NCBI GenBank assembly: GCA_947069175.1
Contig: CAMTDV010000017.1
Span: 48,369,137-48,433,136 of the forward strand
Source: Scalesia atractyloides
Taxonomy: Eukaryota; Streptophyta; Magnoliopsida; Asterales; Asteraceae
Length of the DNA: 64,000 bases
Direction: 5' to 3'
The notes under the pieces were generated by a model that ran no database searches, was not told the origin of the DNA, and saw nothing but the letters and a program-made list of their open reading frames with translations. This document shows, piece by piece, positions 1 through 11,500 of the stretch; position 1 is the first letter of the stretch; the number at the start of each line of letters is the position of its first letter. Position numbers and translations under genes: made by a program.

Positions 1-253
1 TTAAACTGATAAATGATTCTAACACTTAACATTCTATGATAAATGATAAACTAAATTAAACACACATTCTGGGAGGGACGATTGTAGACTGTGCAATAGA
101 TCTAGGTTGAGTGACCGGGAGGGACGACTGTTGCTGCCGATGCGTGTGAAGGGTGCTAATATAGTTTCGTTAATGATAATTGGGCCAACAATAACACAAA
201 AAGGAATGGGCTTTGGACTTTGGAGAGCAGGCTTTAAAGAAAAAGAATAAAAA

Positions 254-427
254 CTGATATTATCGCCGAGATAACCGATATTACAAAGACAAAATATTCG
301 TAATATATCGGTATATATCGCCAATATTATCTCTACCGATATTATAACCGAGATTTTGAAGCGATATTGTACTGAAGATACGATAACCGATATATCGGTG
401 ATAGATCACCGATATATCGCCGAGATT
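254..427. repeat. Degenerate CCGATAT/ATATCGG repeat patch
   Basis: The stretch is built from imperfect copies of CCGATAT and its complement ATATCGG, many as the palindrome CCGATATATCGG. It is AT-rich with no coding sense. Such patches are common inside small non-autonomous DNA transposons in plants, but I could not identify terminal inverted repeats or a target duplication, so the class is open. Confidence 0.5.
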
Positions 428-935
428 AAATGCTTAGCATACCCTTTGATTTTTTACGGCTTGACCTTTGAGAATATCATCATCTTGGTCACGTCTTATG
501 TTTCTGAAAAGGTCTCTACAGAAAAAAATACAAGAAAATTATCAAATGAGATCGGATGATTTGAGATCATAAATTATGTTACCAACTTTAAAAACACATA
601 CCGTCCAGCCAATGTTTATACAAGAACCAAAAAGCGTGAAAAAAAAACCACATAATGAAACAATGGCAAGACAGCAGGGTGGGTAGTGGGTCAAAACAAT
701 TACCTTCTTGTGCGAATCAAAAGAGATATAGTTGAGTTTGGCTGACCAACAAACACTTTGTATCCATTTATTTATTTTTATACATAATTAAGGTTTATGT
801 GACCAACTATTCAAAAGCAATAATACTAGAATACCAATCTAACCTTTTTAATAAAACAGTTTGTGTGGTTTTATGCATTGCTAAACATTTTTTTAATCCA
901 TTTCTTATAGTTATATCAGTCACAGAACCAGAGAA
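428..935. other. Intergenic or intronic AT-rich sequence
   Basis: No convincing coding exon, RNA gene or repeat boundary is visible here. If the acidic-protein gene just above continues through the donor-like site at 936-941, this stretch would be its next intron. Confidence 0.4.
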
Positions 936-937
936 GC

Positions 938-1718
938 TTACTGTTCATTGTTTTGGAGATCTTTGTACTCCTTCTCAAGCTCTTCCATATCAGCATGATT
1001 GATGTCTTCTATTTTCATGCCCATACCATCATCATCATCATCATCTCCGTCATCATCATCTTGCTCATCACTCTCGCTTTCATCCTCATCCTCTCCGATA
1101 GTACCGTTTCCAAAACCATCTTCCTCGCTCTCCATCTATATCATCAGAAGAAATGCATATTTATTAAAAATTTTGTGGCGCAATAGATAATATATATAGT
1201 CAAAACACAAAGATGCAATAAGATTTTATACATTCATACTATCCATTTCTGAGTCATACTGATCTTCACTGTCACTACTGTTGTCTCCATCGGCCTACAG
1301 AATAAAAGAAAACCAGTCAATCACTTCATGTTACATGCACGATGTAGAACGAATTAATGACAACTAGTGCATTTACAACATCGGACGAAAACAATAAAAA
1401 CCACATAAACAGTAACAAGTGATAAAAATAATACTAAACAAAATCAACTGAACTAATAAACACAAAATTAAAGTGATTTAAATGAAGGTGACACCTATGA
1501 AAATGCAAGCTAACTTCTTGCAACGTTTGTTACAATTGAGGACCGGTACTTTTCAAGATGTTAGCAAAAAAGTTCAACTCTTCCTGTATCAATAAATTAG
1601 AACTCATTAGGCTTATAAAATTACTTACATTCTGAATTGGATGCTTGATGTTTCCATCATCTTCAAAATCAGCATCTATCTCCTGAACTTTTTTCATTTT
1701 CTTTGCAGATTTCCCCAT
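938..1718 (-). CDS. Acidic AATF/Bfr2-like protein, N-terminal exons (partial)
   Basis: Three phase-compatible exons can be read on the minus strand. Exon 1 (1718-1629, 30 codons) starts MGKSAKKMKKVQEI and ends at a GTAAGT donor. Exon 2 (1294-1232, 21 codons, Ser/Asp/Glu-rich) lies between a CTGTAG acceptor and a GTATAA donor. Exon 3 (from 1135) follows a GATATAG acceptor, encodes a run of Asp/Glu, and ends in the charged helix HADMEELEKEYKDLQNNEQ. The basic start, acidic middle and terminal helix resemble the N-terminus of the AATF/Che-1/Bfr2 family, nucleolar proteins of small-subunit ribosome assembly; this is from memory. The TAA at 938-940 sits inside a donor-like GTAAGC (936-941), so the gene may continue in exons off the window, since the AATF and TRAUB domains are not visible. 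An unspliced message would stop there. The alternative is a truncated copy. Confidence 0.5.
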
Positions 1719-2043
1719 CTGTGGAATAAAATCCAATCCGCATAACAAATTAGTTAATAAGATAATGAACTAGGGTTTAGCAGACCAAACATATTTATGG
1801 AGCCGCTACAACGGTGGAGAAAAACCCTACCTTTAGTTTCGGCTACGGAACTAAATCAGTTTCGCTACAATCGTTTCGATACCGTTCGCCGGAAAACGAT
1901 TCAACGAGAGGGGAAGGTAGATGCCGACAATAGGTCACCAGGGATGGGGGCACGAACAACTGAAGAAGAAGAAGAGAAGCGATGCGGGGAGGGTTTAAGT
2001 GGGTTGTGTTTTTGTTTTTCTATTACAAGGGTAGATTCATAAT
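1719..2043 (-). promoter_or_regulatory. Probable 5' UTR exon and UTR intron of the acidic-protein gene
   Basis: Just upstream of the start codon the minus strand reads TTCCACAG then ATGGGG, a good 3' splice site placed right at the ATG. Further up, AAACTAAAG is followed by GTAGGG (1825-1830), a plausible donor. A leader exon (about 1831-2000) joined over a short intron (1719-1830) is therefore likely. I see no TATA box I would defend. Confidence 0.4.
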
Positions 2044-2084
2044 TTTAATGTAACGGATTTTTTTAAGTTTCCCTATCAAAGTGC

Positions 2085-2345
2085 ACATATTCCTAAAACC
2101 CACTGATGAGTATTCGTAAAACTTAGTGTGGGTGTTCCCTAAAACCTGGGTACGGGTATTATTAAACCCATGTATACAAAAAACCCGGGTATAAATCGGG
2201 TACGAAAAAACTCGGGTTCTTGGGTACTAATGAGAATATGCATACCCGGGTAGGGTCGAGCTCGGGTTCTGGTTTAAAAACCCGGTTTTCTTAATACCCA
2301 GATTCAGATTTTTTCAGGTCCAGCTTCAGTTGTGCACCTCTAAGT
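2085..2345. repeat. CCCGGGTA-rich repeat, probable MITE remnant
   Basis: Repeated variants of ACCCGGGTA and CGGGTACG alternate with short AT stretches, and the right edge reads TTGTGCACCTCTA. Plant hAT-type MITEs often have this kind of interior, but a matching left terminal repeat was not found. Confidence 0.35.
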
Positions 2346-2430
2346 GGCATGGCATCAGAAAATCAGAAGGGTTTTTTTTTCTTTTGGTATCCACCAATTT
2401 TATATGTATTAATTGAAGGGTTAATACCCA

Positions 2431-2505
2431 AATGAGGTGTTGGTCCATGGTAGAAGCCCACGATCTCCTTCCATCAGCCCAGGTTCAATCCTGGGGGTTG
2501 TATTT
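2431..2505 (+). repeat. tRNA-like head of a possible SINE
   Basis: The segment AGCCCAGGTTCAATCCTGGG forms a T-arm-like hairpin (CCCAGG pairing with CCTGGG) and contains a B-box-like GGTTCAATCCT, one base off GGTTCRANNCC. About 45 bases upstream, GTTGGTCCATGGTAG could be a worn A box. T-rich sequence follows. This fits a tRNA-derived SINE; no target duplication was found. Confidence 0.35.
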
Positions 2506-2652
2506 TTCTGAGTTTTTATTTTTCGAACTTTCTTTTGTTAATTTTTCCCCAGTTTCTTTGGTTTTGTGTATTCCATTTTGTTTTCCTTTTTTCTAGGCTT
2601 TTTAATTTATTTTACCTTTTCTTTTGGTATTCAAGTACATTTTGTTTTCTAA

Positions 2653-3504
2653 CTAGTGTTATGCTTCGTCCGCGTTGCGGGGCGCTAATCCGAATATTAC
2701 TTAGTTTCATAACATGTGCACATGTACTTAGGTTACTTGTACATACTACTTATAACACGATCTCAATAAAAATACATATAGTCAACCAATTAAACTAAAC
2801 ATTTACATAGTTTTGCTAGAAAAAACTAAAATGATGGAAGCCTGTAATTTTGAGTTGGGGGCAAAATAGTAATTTGTCAGGACCAATGAGCGAGTGTTGG
2901 ATAGCTATTTGACACAAAAAGTTACATTGAGTCAACCATGTAAAACAAAACACTACTATAGTTAAACTAAAACAATGGTAATAATAAAATTTTTAACTGG
3001 GGGCAAAATTGTGATTTTTGAAATGGGGACAGAAAAATAATTTTAAAACTGGGGGCAAATTTGCAATTTTAAACTGGGGGCAAAACCATAATTTTATTTT
3101 GAATTGGGGCAAAATCATAATTTTTAACCAAGGGCAAAATCATAGTTTTGAGCTAAGACAAAGGCGTTATTTTGGACAGGGGGCAGAAATGTAAATTTGA
3201 ACTCAGGGCGAAATCGTATTTTTTTTAAATGGGGCGCAAAATCATATTTTTGAATTGAGGACAAAATCGTAATTTTATACTAGGAGCAAAAACATAATTT
3301 ATTTTTAACTGGGGATAAAAGCGTAATTTTAAACTGAGGATGAAACCGTAATTTTAAAAGAATAATAAATGGTAGACTGGTTGAACCAATGGGGAAGTGT
3401 CAGGCAAGCTGCCTGGCACTATTCCCCTAAAAAACTTTTTGCCGCCCTTCTCCACCGGTAATAAGCTATCACTATTCCCTGACTTTGTTTTTGTTGTATA
3501 TAAA
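2653..3504 (-). mobile_element. Helitron-type element H1
   Basis: On the minus strand the 3' end reads a GC-rich hairpin (CCGCAACGCGG), about 14 bases, then CTAG followed by T, the CTRR-type terminus of plant Helitrons. The 3' end is at 2653. The interior is mostly the minisatellite at 2850-3360. No Rep/helicase coding sequence is present, so it is non-autonomous. The 5' terminus (TC) could not be placed; I end it where H2's 3' terminus starts. Confidence 0.55.
2850..3360. repeat. Degenerate ~25-bp minisatellite inside H1
   Basis: Tandem degenerate copies of AACTGGGGGCAAAATCGTAA plus a few T run through the element, about 15-20 copies with frequent indels. There is no coding frame and no regular spacer, so it is a minisatellite, not a CRISPR-like array. 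Confidence 0.8.
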
Positions 3505-4778
3505 CTAGTTGGATGCCCCTCCCGCGTTGCGGGGCGCTAAGCCGAATATTTCTTAGTTTCATAAAATGTACGCATATATTTTAGTTATTTGTACATACTA
3601 CTATTAATATGATCTCAAAAAAAATATATCGAGTCAACCAATTAAACCAAAACACTACCATAGTTTGCTAATAAAAAAAACAAAAACGATGGCAAGCCTG
3701 TAATTTTTAACCGGGGGCAAAATAGTAATTTGTCAGAAACAATGAGCAAGTGTTAGACACCTACTTTACACAAAAGTTAAATTGAGTCAACCAAGTAAAA
3801 TAAAGACTACTATAGTTTTGCAAAAAAATAAAATAAAATAAAAACTAAAACGATGGCAAGAGTATAAATTTTAACTGGGGCAAAATCGTAAACTTTTTAA
3901 ATGAGGGGAAACTCATAATTTTAAAATGAGGGCAAATTCGTAATTTTAAGCTGGGGGAAAGCAAAAATTTTGTTTTGAAGTGGGACAAAATAATAGTTTT
4001 GAACTAAGGGCAAAATTGTAATTTATAGCGGAGGATAAAAGCTATTGGAACTGAGGGCAAAAGCGTAATTTTAAATTCATGGTGAAATCGTATGTTTTTA
4101 AAAGAGGGCAAAATCATATTTTTGAACTGAGTGCAAAAACCATAATTTTGAGATAGGAAAAAACGATGGCAAGAATAAAAATTTTAACTGGGGCAAAATC
4201 GCATTTTTTTAAGTGAGTGGAAACCCGTAATTTTAAACTGAGGGCAAATTCATAAGTTTTAGCTGGGAGGTGCAAAACCATAATTTTATTTTGAACTGAG
4301 GCAAATTCATAGTTTTGAACTAAGGGAAAAATCGTAATTTTTGGTTGGGGACAAAAGCAAAATTTTATTTTGAACGTAGGTCAAAATCGTAATTTTGAAC
4401 TCAAGGTGAAATCGTAATTTTGGAAAAAGGGGCAAATAATATTTTTTGAACTAAGGGCAAATCGTAATTTTGATCTAGGGGAAAAACATAATTTTATTTT
4501 GAATTTGGGGCAAGAGCGTAATTTTAAACTGGAGATAAAACCGTAAATTGGTTAGACCAATGGTGTTGTCTATTGGATTTGTTTGGTCATATACATACAT
4601 TAAATCCACGACACCGCGTGTACTATTGATGATGCTCAATTATAATTAAACTAAACTTAAAATGCAAAAAGTAAAAAAAAAAAAGAGAGAGAGAGAAAAC
4701 AAAAGGTGGCAGCCGCCCTTTTCCACCATTCGGGAGGCAGAACTATTGTCGCCGGCCTCTTTTTGTATATGTAAGTAA
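3505..4778 (-). mobile_element. Helitron-type element H2, in tandem with H1
   Basis: The 3' terminus (minus strand) is at 3505: hairpin CCCGCAACGCGGG, short spacer, CTAG, then T. The sequence next to the terminus (TTAGTTTCATAA, TTTGTACATACTACT) is shared with H1, so both belong to one family. The interior is again the ~25-bp minisatellite, followed by AT-rich sequence with an A/GA run near 4672-4698. The 5' end was not identified. Confidence 0.5.
3700..4550. repeat. Degenerate ~25-bp minisatellite inside H2
   Basis: Same unit family as in H1 (variants of CTGAGGGCAAAATCGTAATT), about 25-30 copies, more degenerate. Part of the array (around 3840-4200) looks duplicated, with AAACGATGGCAAGA-type sequence recurring. 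Confidence 0.75.
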
Positions 4779-4783
4779 ACTGG

Positions 4784-7700
4784 TGTGACAATTGTAAAAA
4801 ATCCCGGTAAACTTTGATTGGTACAAGTCCGTGGTAACCGGACGTGATATGTATATCATGATATTTGTTGTGATTATGTGTAATGATATGAATTATGGAA
4901 CATGTGACACCGACTATAATGGGAGCATATGCACAGTAATTACCAAAAACATTACATTAACGCTATACGTCACCTACATGGCAAAACAAAGTCGTGAATG
5001 GATTGACGACTCTAGGAACACGTCATGGTTGGCATGACACTATTAAGGGCCAACGATGTGAGGTTGGTGTCCTTAGCCTTTAACGTGTTAAACGGGGACT
5101 TGACGTTTAACAGCGCATTAAACATTCGATCATGATTATTAGGCCGACGGTAGGGCCCTTTAAGATTCTGAGTTCACAAAACATCTTAGTTATGTGCCAT
5201 AGACTCTGACATAAGATTGGAAACAAACCGGAGCTCGGGCACGCAAAACGAGACAGTCCCTATTAGGGAAACGCCTTTGCGTTAGGAGCAATGAAAGACA
5301 AACCAGAGATGCAAGGAATGATCAATCAAGCCTAAACACACTTAAACTAACCTCAAACGAGACTTTTATGATTAAAACGTAACTTGGTTCGGATTTCAAG
5401 ACGGTTATGCATGATTTTTAAAACCGAGTCTTTTGACACTTAAAACGCGAAAAACGGAGCCCGTTTCGCAAATCGGAGACGAGTCCGGGACTCGAAAAAG
5501 AACCTAAACGGAAACGGAGGATAAACATCATCTTTTAGCCCGCAATACGAAGCACGAGGTGGCCCACATGGGGCCCATCCCCAAACCGCCACCCCCCCTT
5601 TTATATATTAAAAGTTTTTTTTTTCTTTTTATTCTTCATTTTAACATAAAATTTCCACAAGCTTTCTTCCAAATCTGCCATGATCCTTCCTTCTTCAGCT
5701 GATCTTCATCAAGAACATCACTAAATCAAGGTGATTTCACAAGTTTTAAGTAGTTTTGATCGTTATTTCTTGATTAAACGCGATTTATAACCGAAAAAAC
5801 TCGTTTTAATACATGAAATTTGGAAGTTTAAACAAGTGTATGGGCTGAATAAGAACACCTTGGAAATTCCCTGGTGTTGTTTGGCAGCCATGGTCACAAA
5901 TCTTTGGGGTTTGATTCCCGAATTAACACCTATTCGACAAAAGTCGCATAATTATTCGATTAACCGAAAAACATGAAACAAAGCTTGATTGATCTAAGTT
6001 CTAGCATATTTGGATTGTACTTGATGTGTAGGTACTGAATATAGCTCCTACACCCTTCTGGACTCAAGAAAAACCCGTGGAAACGAAGCTTGCACTAGGT
6101 ATATCGCCCGAAAACCGAATATAGAGTAGGCAGAATATTGTTTTGACTATAACTTGGTCCGTGATACTTGGATTGAGCTGAAATTTGGTGTGGTGATGTA
6201 GGGTATTTTCAGGAAGGTCACGTAAAAGTTTAGAATTTTTGGAATTTTCTATGATTTTTGGTGAATTTTTTACTGTTTTACCGAAAGAATTTTGTAAACA
6301 TTAACAAATGAATTCAATAAATCACGAAATCTTACAGAGACATTAAGGAACATATGGGGAATGTTCTATGAAAATTCGGAGTCCATTGGTTGAGTTTTGA
6401 TTTGGGTTAAAAATCCGCGTTTTTGCGAGTTTTTGTAGCCGGGAACGCACCAAAACGAAATCGGAAACATTTGAAATTTTTGTGAGAAGTTTCTGGACAT
6501 GTAAAGGATGTCCTGAAATTTTTTGGGAATTTTTAGATCATTTGTGATAATTAATGTTAATTATTTGATTAAATATTGTTTTATAAATAAATTAGTTAAA
6601 TAAGGAAAAGGCCAAAATAAATTCCCAAATTATTTTTCCCATAATCTACAGATTTTTACTAACTTGTATAAAAATTTACAAATTTTTATTCAAATTATAG
6701 ATTAAATGGGAATTTATGGAATTAAAAATGGGTTATTTTAAATCAATTTCGACAGTTTACCGTATAACGAACCTGCCGGAACTGGAAGCTGACCCAACCC
6801 GACAAATACTTAAACTGGAACACCGGGAGTATTCTGGGAGATTCCCGAGCAAATTGGGCGCTATGGGGGTGTTCTAAGACAGTTCGGGAGAATTCCCGAC
6901 GGTGAAAATGGAAACTCAAATTTGGGCAAACCTAGGCTCCCCAAACACTCAAACTCCCTTGATGAAAAATTAATCATTCTTAAATAACCACGTATTGACA
7001 CTATTGGTATTCCTGTACCATTATCCGAACACGTTAAACTACTGACTTTGGCCGGCACGCGAAACGGTGCCCGGAAGCCAAACTGAAAACTAATACTACC
7101 CTGACATCCATCACCATACCAGTGTCCTATAGACTCAAGGAAAAAAATCCTGACCAGATCCAATTTATAACCATTACCAATTTAGATACTTATTTGAGTC
7201 GATACTTGCATGTGTGATATTAAAGTTGATCCAGTTGCTTGATCACTCTTTTGTTGAGACTACTCACTCTGTGAGTTTCACTTCTCCACTTTTGAATGGT
7301 TTTACTGTTTTCTGGGGACTTGCATGTTAAAAACTGTGTTGAATACACCAATCTGGGAGTGAGTTTTACTCTCCCACTTTTAAACGAGGTTACTATTTTC
7401 TGAGGTAAATTGTATATCGCAAACTGTGTTGATTACACCAACCTGGGAGTGAATCTTACTCCCCCCACTTCTAAACTGTGATACTGTTTCTGAGATGATT
7501 GGCATGTTACGAAACTGTGTTAATTGCACCAACATATGATGTGAATTTTCTAACAAACGAACTACCTCCCCACTGCAAGACAAGTGATTAACGTAAGCCT
7601 GTGGATAGTACTATCGGTTTGACCAACCCAGTGCCACGTCTGACGGTGTGTCGGCCTAATTTGGTTGTGTCGTTAGGCATAACTACTGTGGGGTGTTGAA

Positions 7701-8189
7701 CTGCACGTGACGCAGTTGATGGGCCAGGAGTGTCTTTGTGACACGATCCGATGGCCGGGAGTGTCTGAGATGACACGGCCCGGGGAAAAACAGTCAAGGT
7801 TTCACTTGTATACTCGTGTAATTCCAACTGTGACTGTGACCAGTGCAATTGAACTTGTGGACCCATATTGTTACACAACAACTAAACCAGTGGAACTCAC
7901 GCAGCGTTTAGCTGACCCCTTTTTGAAACTAACATGCATTTCAGGTAACTTGAGACTGGTGTGATCCGTTTATGTTGTTCAAGACATGTTTGTAGGCGAA
8001 CCCTGATATAGACGCATGTGGCATAGAAGACTTATGTGGTTCATGGGAACACACAGTTGTAACATGCATGTAGTATGTAATCAACATTTTGTAAGTAATA
8101 AAATGTAGTGTATTTATAAACAATGTGCTTGTACCAGAGGTGTCTGTTGCATCCCGTATTTTTCTTCGGCTGCAGGTCGGGGTGTGACA
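4784..8189 (+). repeat. 5' LTR of element C
   Basis: 3406 bp, TG...CA bounded. It holds a TATA box near 5600, an AATAAA signal near 8097, and no convincing ORF. It aligns end to end with 49153-52592 and with two partial copies in element E (9317-11500, 31036-32204). Confidence 0.88.
5600..5610 (+). promoter_or_regulatory. TATA box in the C LTR
   Basis: TTTATATATTA follows a C-run and precedes a T/TTC-rich leader. The same arrangement (C-run, TATA, pyrimidine-rich leader) is kept at 49974-49981 in the 3' LTR and at 10124-10132 in element E, which supports it as the U3 promoter about 0.8 kb into the LTR. Confidence 0.55.
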
Positions 8190-9316
8190 GAAGATGGTAT
8201 CAGAGCCATTGATTATAGAGAATTAGGTGCCTTTAAGGAAACCTAGACTATAACTACAGGCTCGGACTTTAGTGGACATCATTGGAAAAAATAACCTCTA
8301 CTCAAGGTCGTTAGTGAACACTGTAAAGTATCCTATTTGCAAGTACCAGGATGGCCTTGTGGGGTAAGTGGGTTATTATGGTCCGGAAGGTAATAACAGA
8401 CTTGCTCATACGAGGCAGTGTTGGGAAAGCCGCGGTAATAAACACACTTAATACGTTGAATGATAGATACGTGTACCAAGGTGATAGTGTGTGAATGTTT
8501 GTGCGTGAATACATGAATTGGGATTGGTGGATAATGCGTTACTACATATGCCTTCGGGATAGGCGGAAAACTGGTATTACAGTTCATTCCACATTCCTAC
8601 TGACCACATATTTAATATCCACTAGAGTTGGATTCCTATCACTCACACAGTTGTTACTTATACTTTATAATGTGAGAACTTAAGCCTTCATTACGATACG
8701 ATCTTACCAACTCTATCCTTATAATTAGTATAACAACAATTGCATACCAGACTGGTACTTCAAAAAGAACATAGATACACAAAGAACGCGCAGGTCGTTC
8801 TGATAGACTGTGAGGACGTGTACGGATCCTCACTTCACTTCTCGTTGCTTCACATTCGATTGTTAAACAATCGCAGAGTTCAAACATCTTACGAAACTTT
8901 TTCGTCCTTGAACCCACGATTCATTTGATTGTCCGTTAGATTTCTCTTCTGCTTACAATATTGGCTTTAGCCTTCACGTCGTGTGATACTATGAGGCTTA
9001 GTGGTACTCCTTCGCACATGTCCCGATATATGTTATGTGTGAGCTCGACGATCTCTGGGCTATGGAGATGGCATGGAATGCGTGAATAAGTTACCCTTCC
9101 CGTTGTCATTCGATTCAATTGGGTATAAATTTTGTGATGATACAGATTCCTTTGAAACGCTTTGTGTTGTGGAACCTCGTTCCGTGTGACCATCGGTTAC
9201 ATTGTGTTCTTTTACGATTATTGATTGTTTCGGATTTTAGTTGGCTAGTCGCGAAAAGTAATATTAGGCCCGAATATCTTGGTGAACGGAACATTGATCA
9301 TGTATATGGGTGTGGT
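8190..9316 (+). other. Element C internal region, first part (non-coding)
   Basis: No gag-like sequence follows the primer-binding site; only short unrelated ORFs in all frames. Part of it (from about 8534) is repeated at 11501-12280 in element E. The insertion point of E is the GTGGT at 9312-9316. Confidence 0.7.
8195..8206 (+). other. Primer-binding site of element C (initiator Met tRNA)
   Basis: TGGTATCAGAGC lies five bases after the LTR end. It complements the 3' end of initiator methionine tRNA, the usual minus-strand primer of plant LTR retrotransposons. Confidence 0.9.
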
Positions 9317-11500
9317 TGTGACAATTGTGGAAAATCACGGTAAACTTTGATTGGTACAAGTCCGTGATAACCGGACATGATATGTATATCATGATATTGT
9401 TGTGATTATATGTGATGATACGAATTCTGGAAAAGTGACACCGACCATAATAGGAGTATAGCCAGGAAATTACCAAAAATATTACATTGACGCTATGCGT
9501 CACCTACATGGCAAGACAAAGTCGTGAATGGATTGACGACTCTGGGAACACGTCATGGTTGACATGACACTCTTAAGGGCCAACTATGTGAGGTTGGTGT
9601 CCTTAGCCTTTAACAACGTGTTAAACGGGGACTTGACGTTTAACAGCGCATTAAACATTCGATCATGATTATTAGGCCAACGGTAGGGCCCTTTAAAATT
9701 CTAAGTTCACGAAACATCTTAGTTATGTTCCTAGACTTTGACATAAGATTTGAAACAAATCGGAGCTCGGGCACGCAAAACGAGGCAGTCCCGATTAGGG
9801 AAACGCCTTTGCGCAGGAGCAATGAAAGACAAACCAAACATGGAAGGAACGGTCAATCAAGCCCAAAAACACTTAAACTAACCCAATACGAGGCTTTTAT
9901 CATTAAAATGTAACCGGGCTTGGGTTTCGAGACGGTTATGCTCGATTTTTAGAACCGAGTCTTTTGACACTAAGAACGCGAAAAACGGAGTCCGTTTCTC
10001 AAATTGGGTGCGCGTCTGAGACCCGAAAACGAACCTAAATGTGCCACCGAAGATAAACATCATCTTTTAACACGAAAAGACGAAGCACGACAAAGCGGAA
10101 GTGGGGTAGGGGCACCCCCCCTTATTATATATTTTTCTTTTTCTTTTTTTCTCATTTTCTCTATCTTCTTCTTCTTCAAATTCCTCAAATAATTTTGCAC
10201 AAGAACACCTTCATCTCAGCTGATCTAACAAGAAACAACATCAAATCAAAGGTATAAACCTTGTTTCTTATAGTTTTAATCATGTTTTCTTGATTATACA
10301 TGAATTAGACCATGAAAACCCTTTTTAATCCATGATTTTTGAAGGTTTAAACAAGTTTATTGGCTGAATAAGAACACCTTGTGAATTCCCTGGTGTTATA
10401 TGGCAGCCATAAGCACAAATCTTTGGGTTTTGATACCCTAATCAACACCTATTCGACCAAAATCGCATAACTATTCGATTAACCGAAAAACAATGAAACA
10501 GAGCTTGATTGACATGGGTTATGGCATGGTTGGATTGTTCTTGGTATATCGGTACTGAATATGGCTCACACACACTTCTGGGCTCAAGAAAAACGCTTGG
10601 AATCGAAGGAATCGCTAGGTATATCACCCAAAACATGAATCTAGACTAGGCAGAATATTGTTTGGACCATAACTTGGTCCGTGGGTATTGGATTGAGCTG
10701 ACATTTGGTGTGGTGATGTAGGGAATTGACAGGAAGGTCCACGTAAAATTTTAGAATTTTTGGAATTTTCTACAATTTTTGGTGAATTTTGGGCTGTTTT
10801 ACCAAATGAAATTCGGAAAAAATACCAGACGAAGTCAATAAATCACCAAACTTTAGATGAACACTAAAGAACATATGGGAAAGGTTCTGGAAAGTTTTGG
10901 AGTCCATTGGTTGAGTTTTGATTTGGATTAAAAATCCGCGTTTTTATGAGTTTTCGGTAGCCGGAAACGCATTGAAACGAAATCAGAAAAATCCCAAATT
11001 TTTACAGGAAGTTCCAGGACAATGTGAATTATTCGATGGAATACTGTTTTATAAATGATTTAATTGAGAAGTTAAAATAGCTTTGTAATTCCCAAAATAT
11101 TTTTCATTGAATCTATATATTTTTACTGACTTTCAAAAAAAATTCCAGAATTTTAAGAAATATGTAAATTAAATGAGGTTTTTCGACTTTTAAAACACTT
11201 ATTTTAACTAAATTCGGCAGTTTACCGGACAACGAACCTGCCGAAATTGGGAACGGACCAAAACCTATTTTGACTATAATTGGAACGCCGGGAGTATTTT
11301 GGGAGGTTCCAGGGTAAGCGAGACACTCTAGGTGTGTTCCACCACCGTTCGGGAGTATCCCGACGGCGAAAGTGGAAACTCAAATTTGGGCAACCTAGAC
11401 TCCCCAAATACCCAGACTCCCTTAATGAAAAGTTGATCATTCTTAAATAACCACGTGTTGAAACAATTGGTATTTCCGTACCATTATCCGAACACGTTAA
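9317..11500 (+). repeat. Truncated 5' LTR of element E
   Basis: Aligns with the first 2.2 kb of the C LTR (TATA box included, 10124-10132) and breaks off after GAACACGTTAA, passing directly into internal sequence (ACTACATATGCCTTCG, also at about 8540). A deletion between LTR and interior with very short microhomology explains it. Confidence 0.8.

Noticed and set aside
953..1190. Ser/Ile-rich plus-strand ORFs
   Set aside because: Complement of the Asp/Glu codon run in the acidic-protein exon.
2850..4550. CRISPR-like array
   Set aside because: The ~25-bp units are degenerate and adjoin one another without unique spacers; the context is a plant Helitron.
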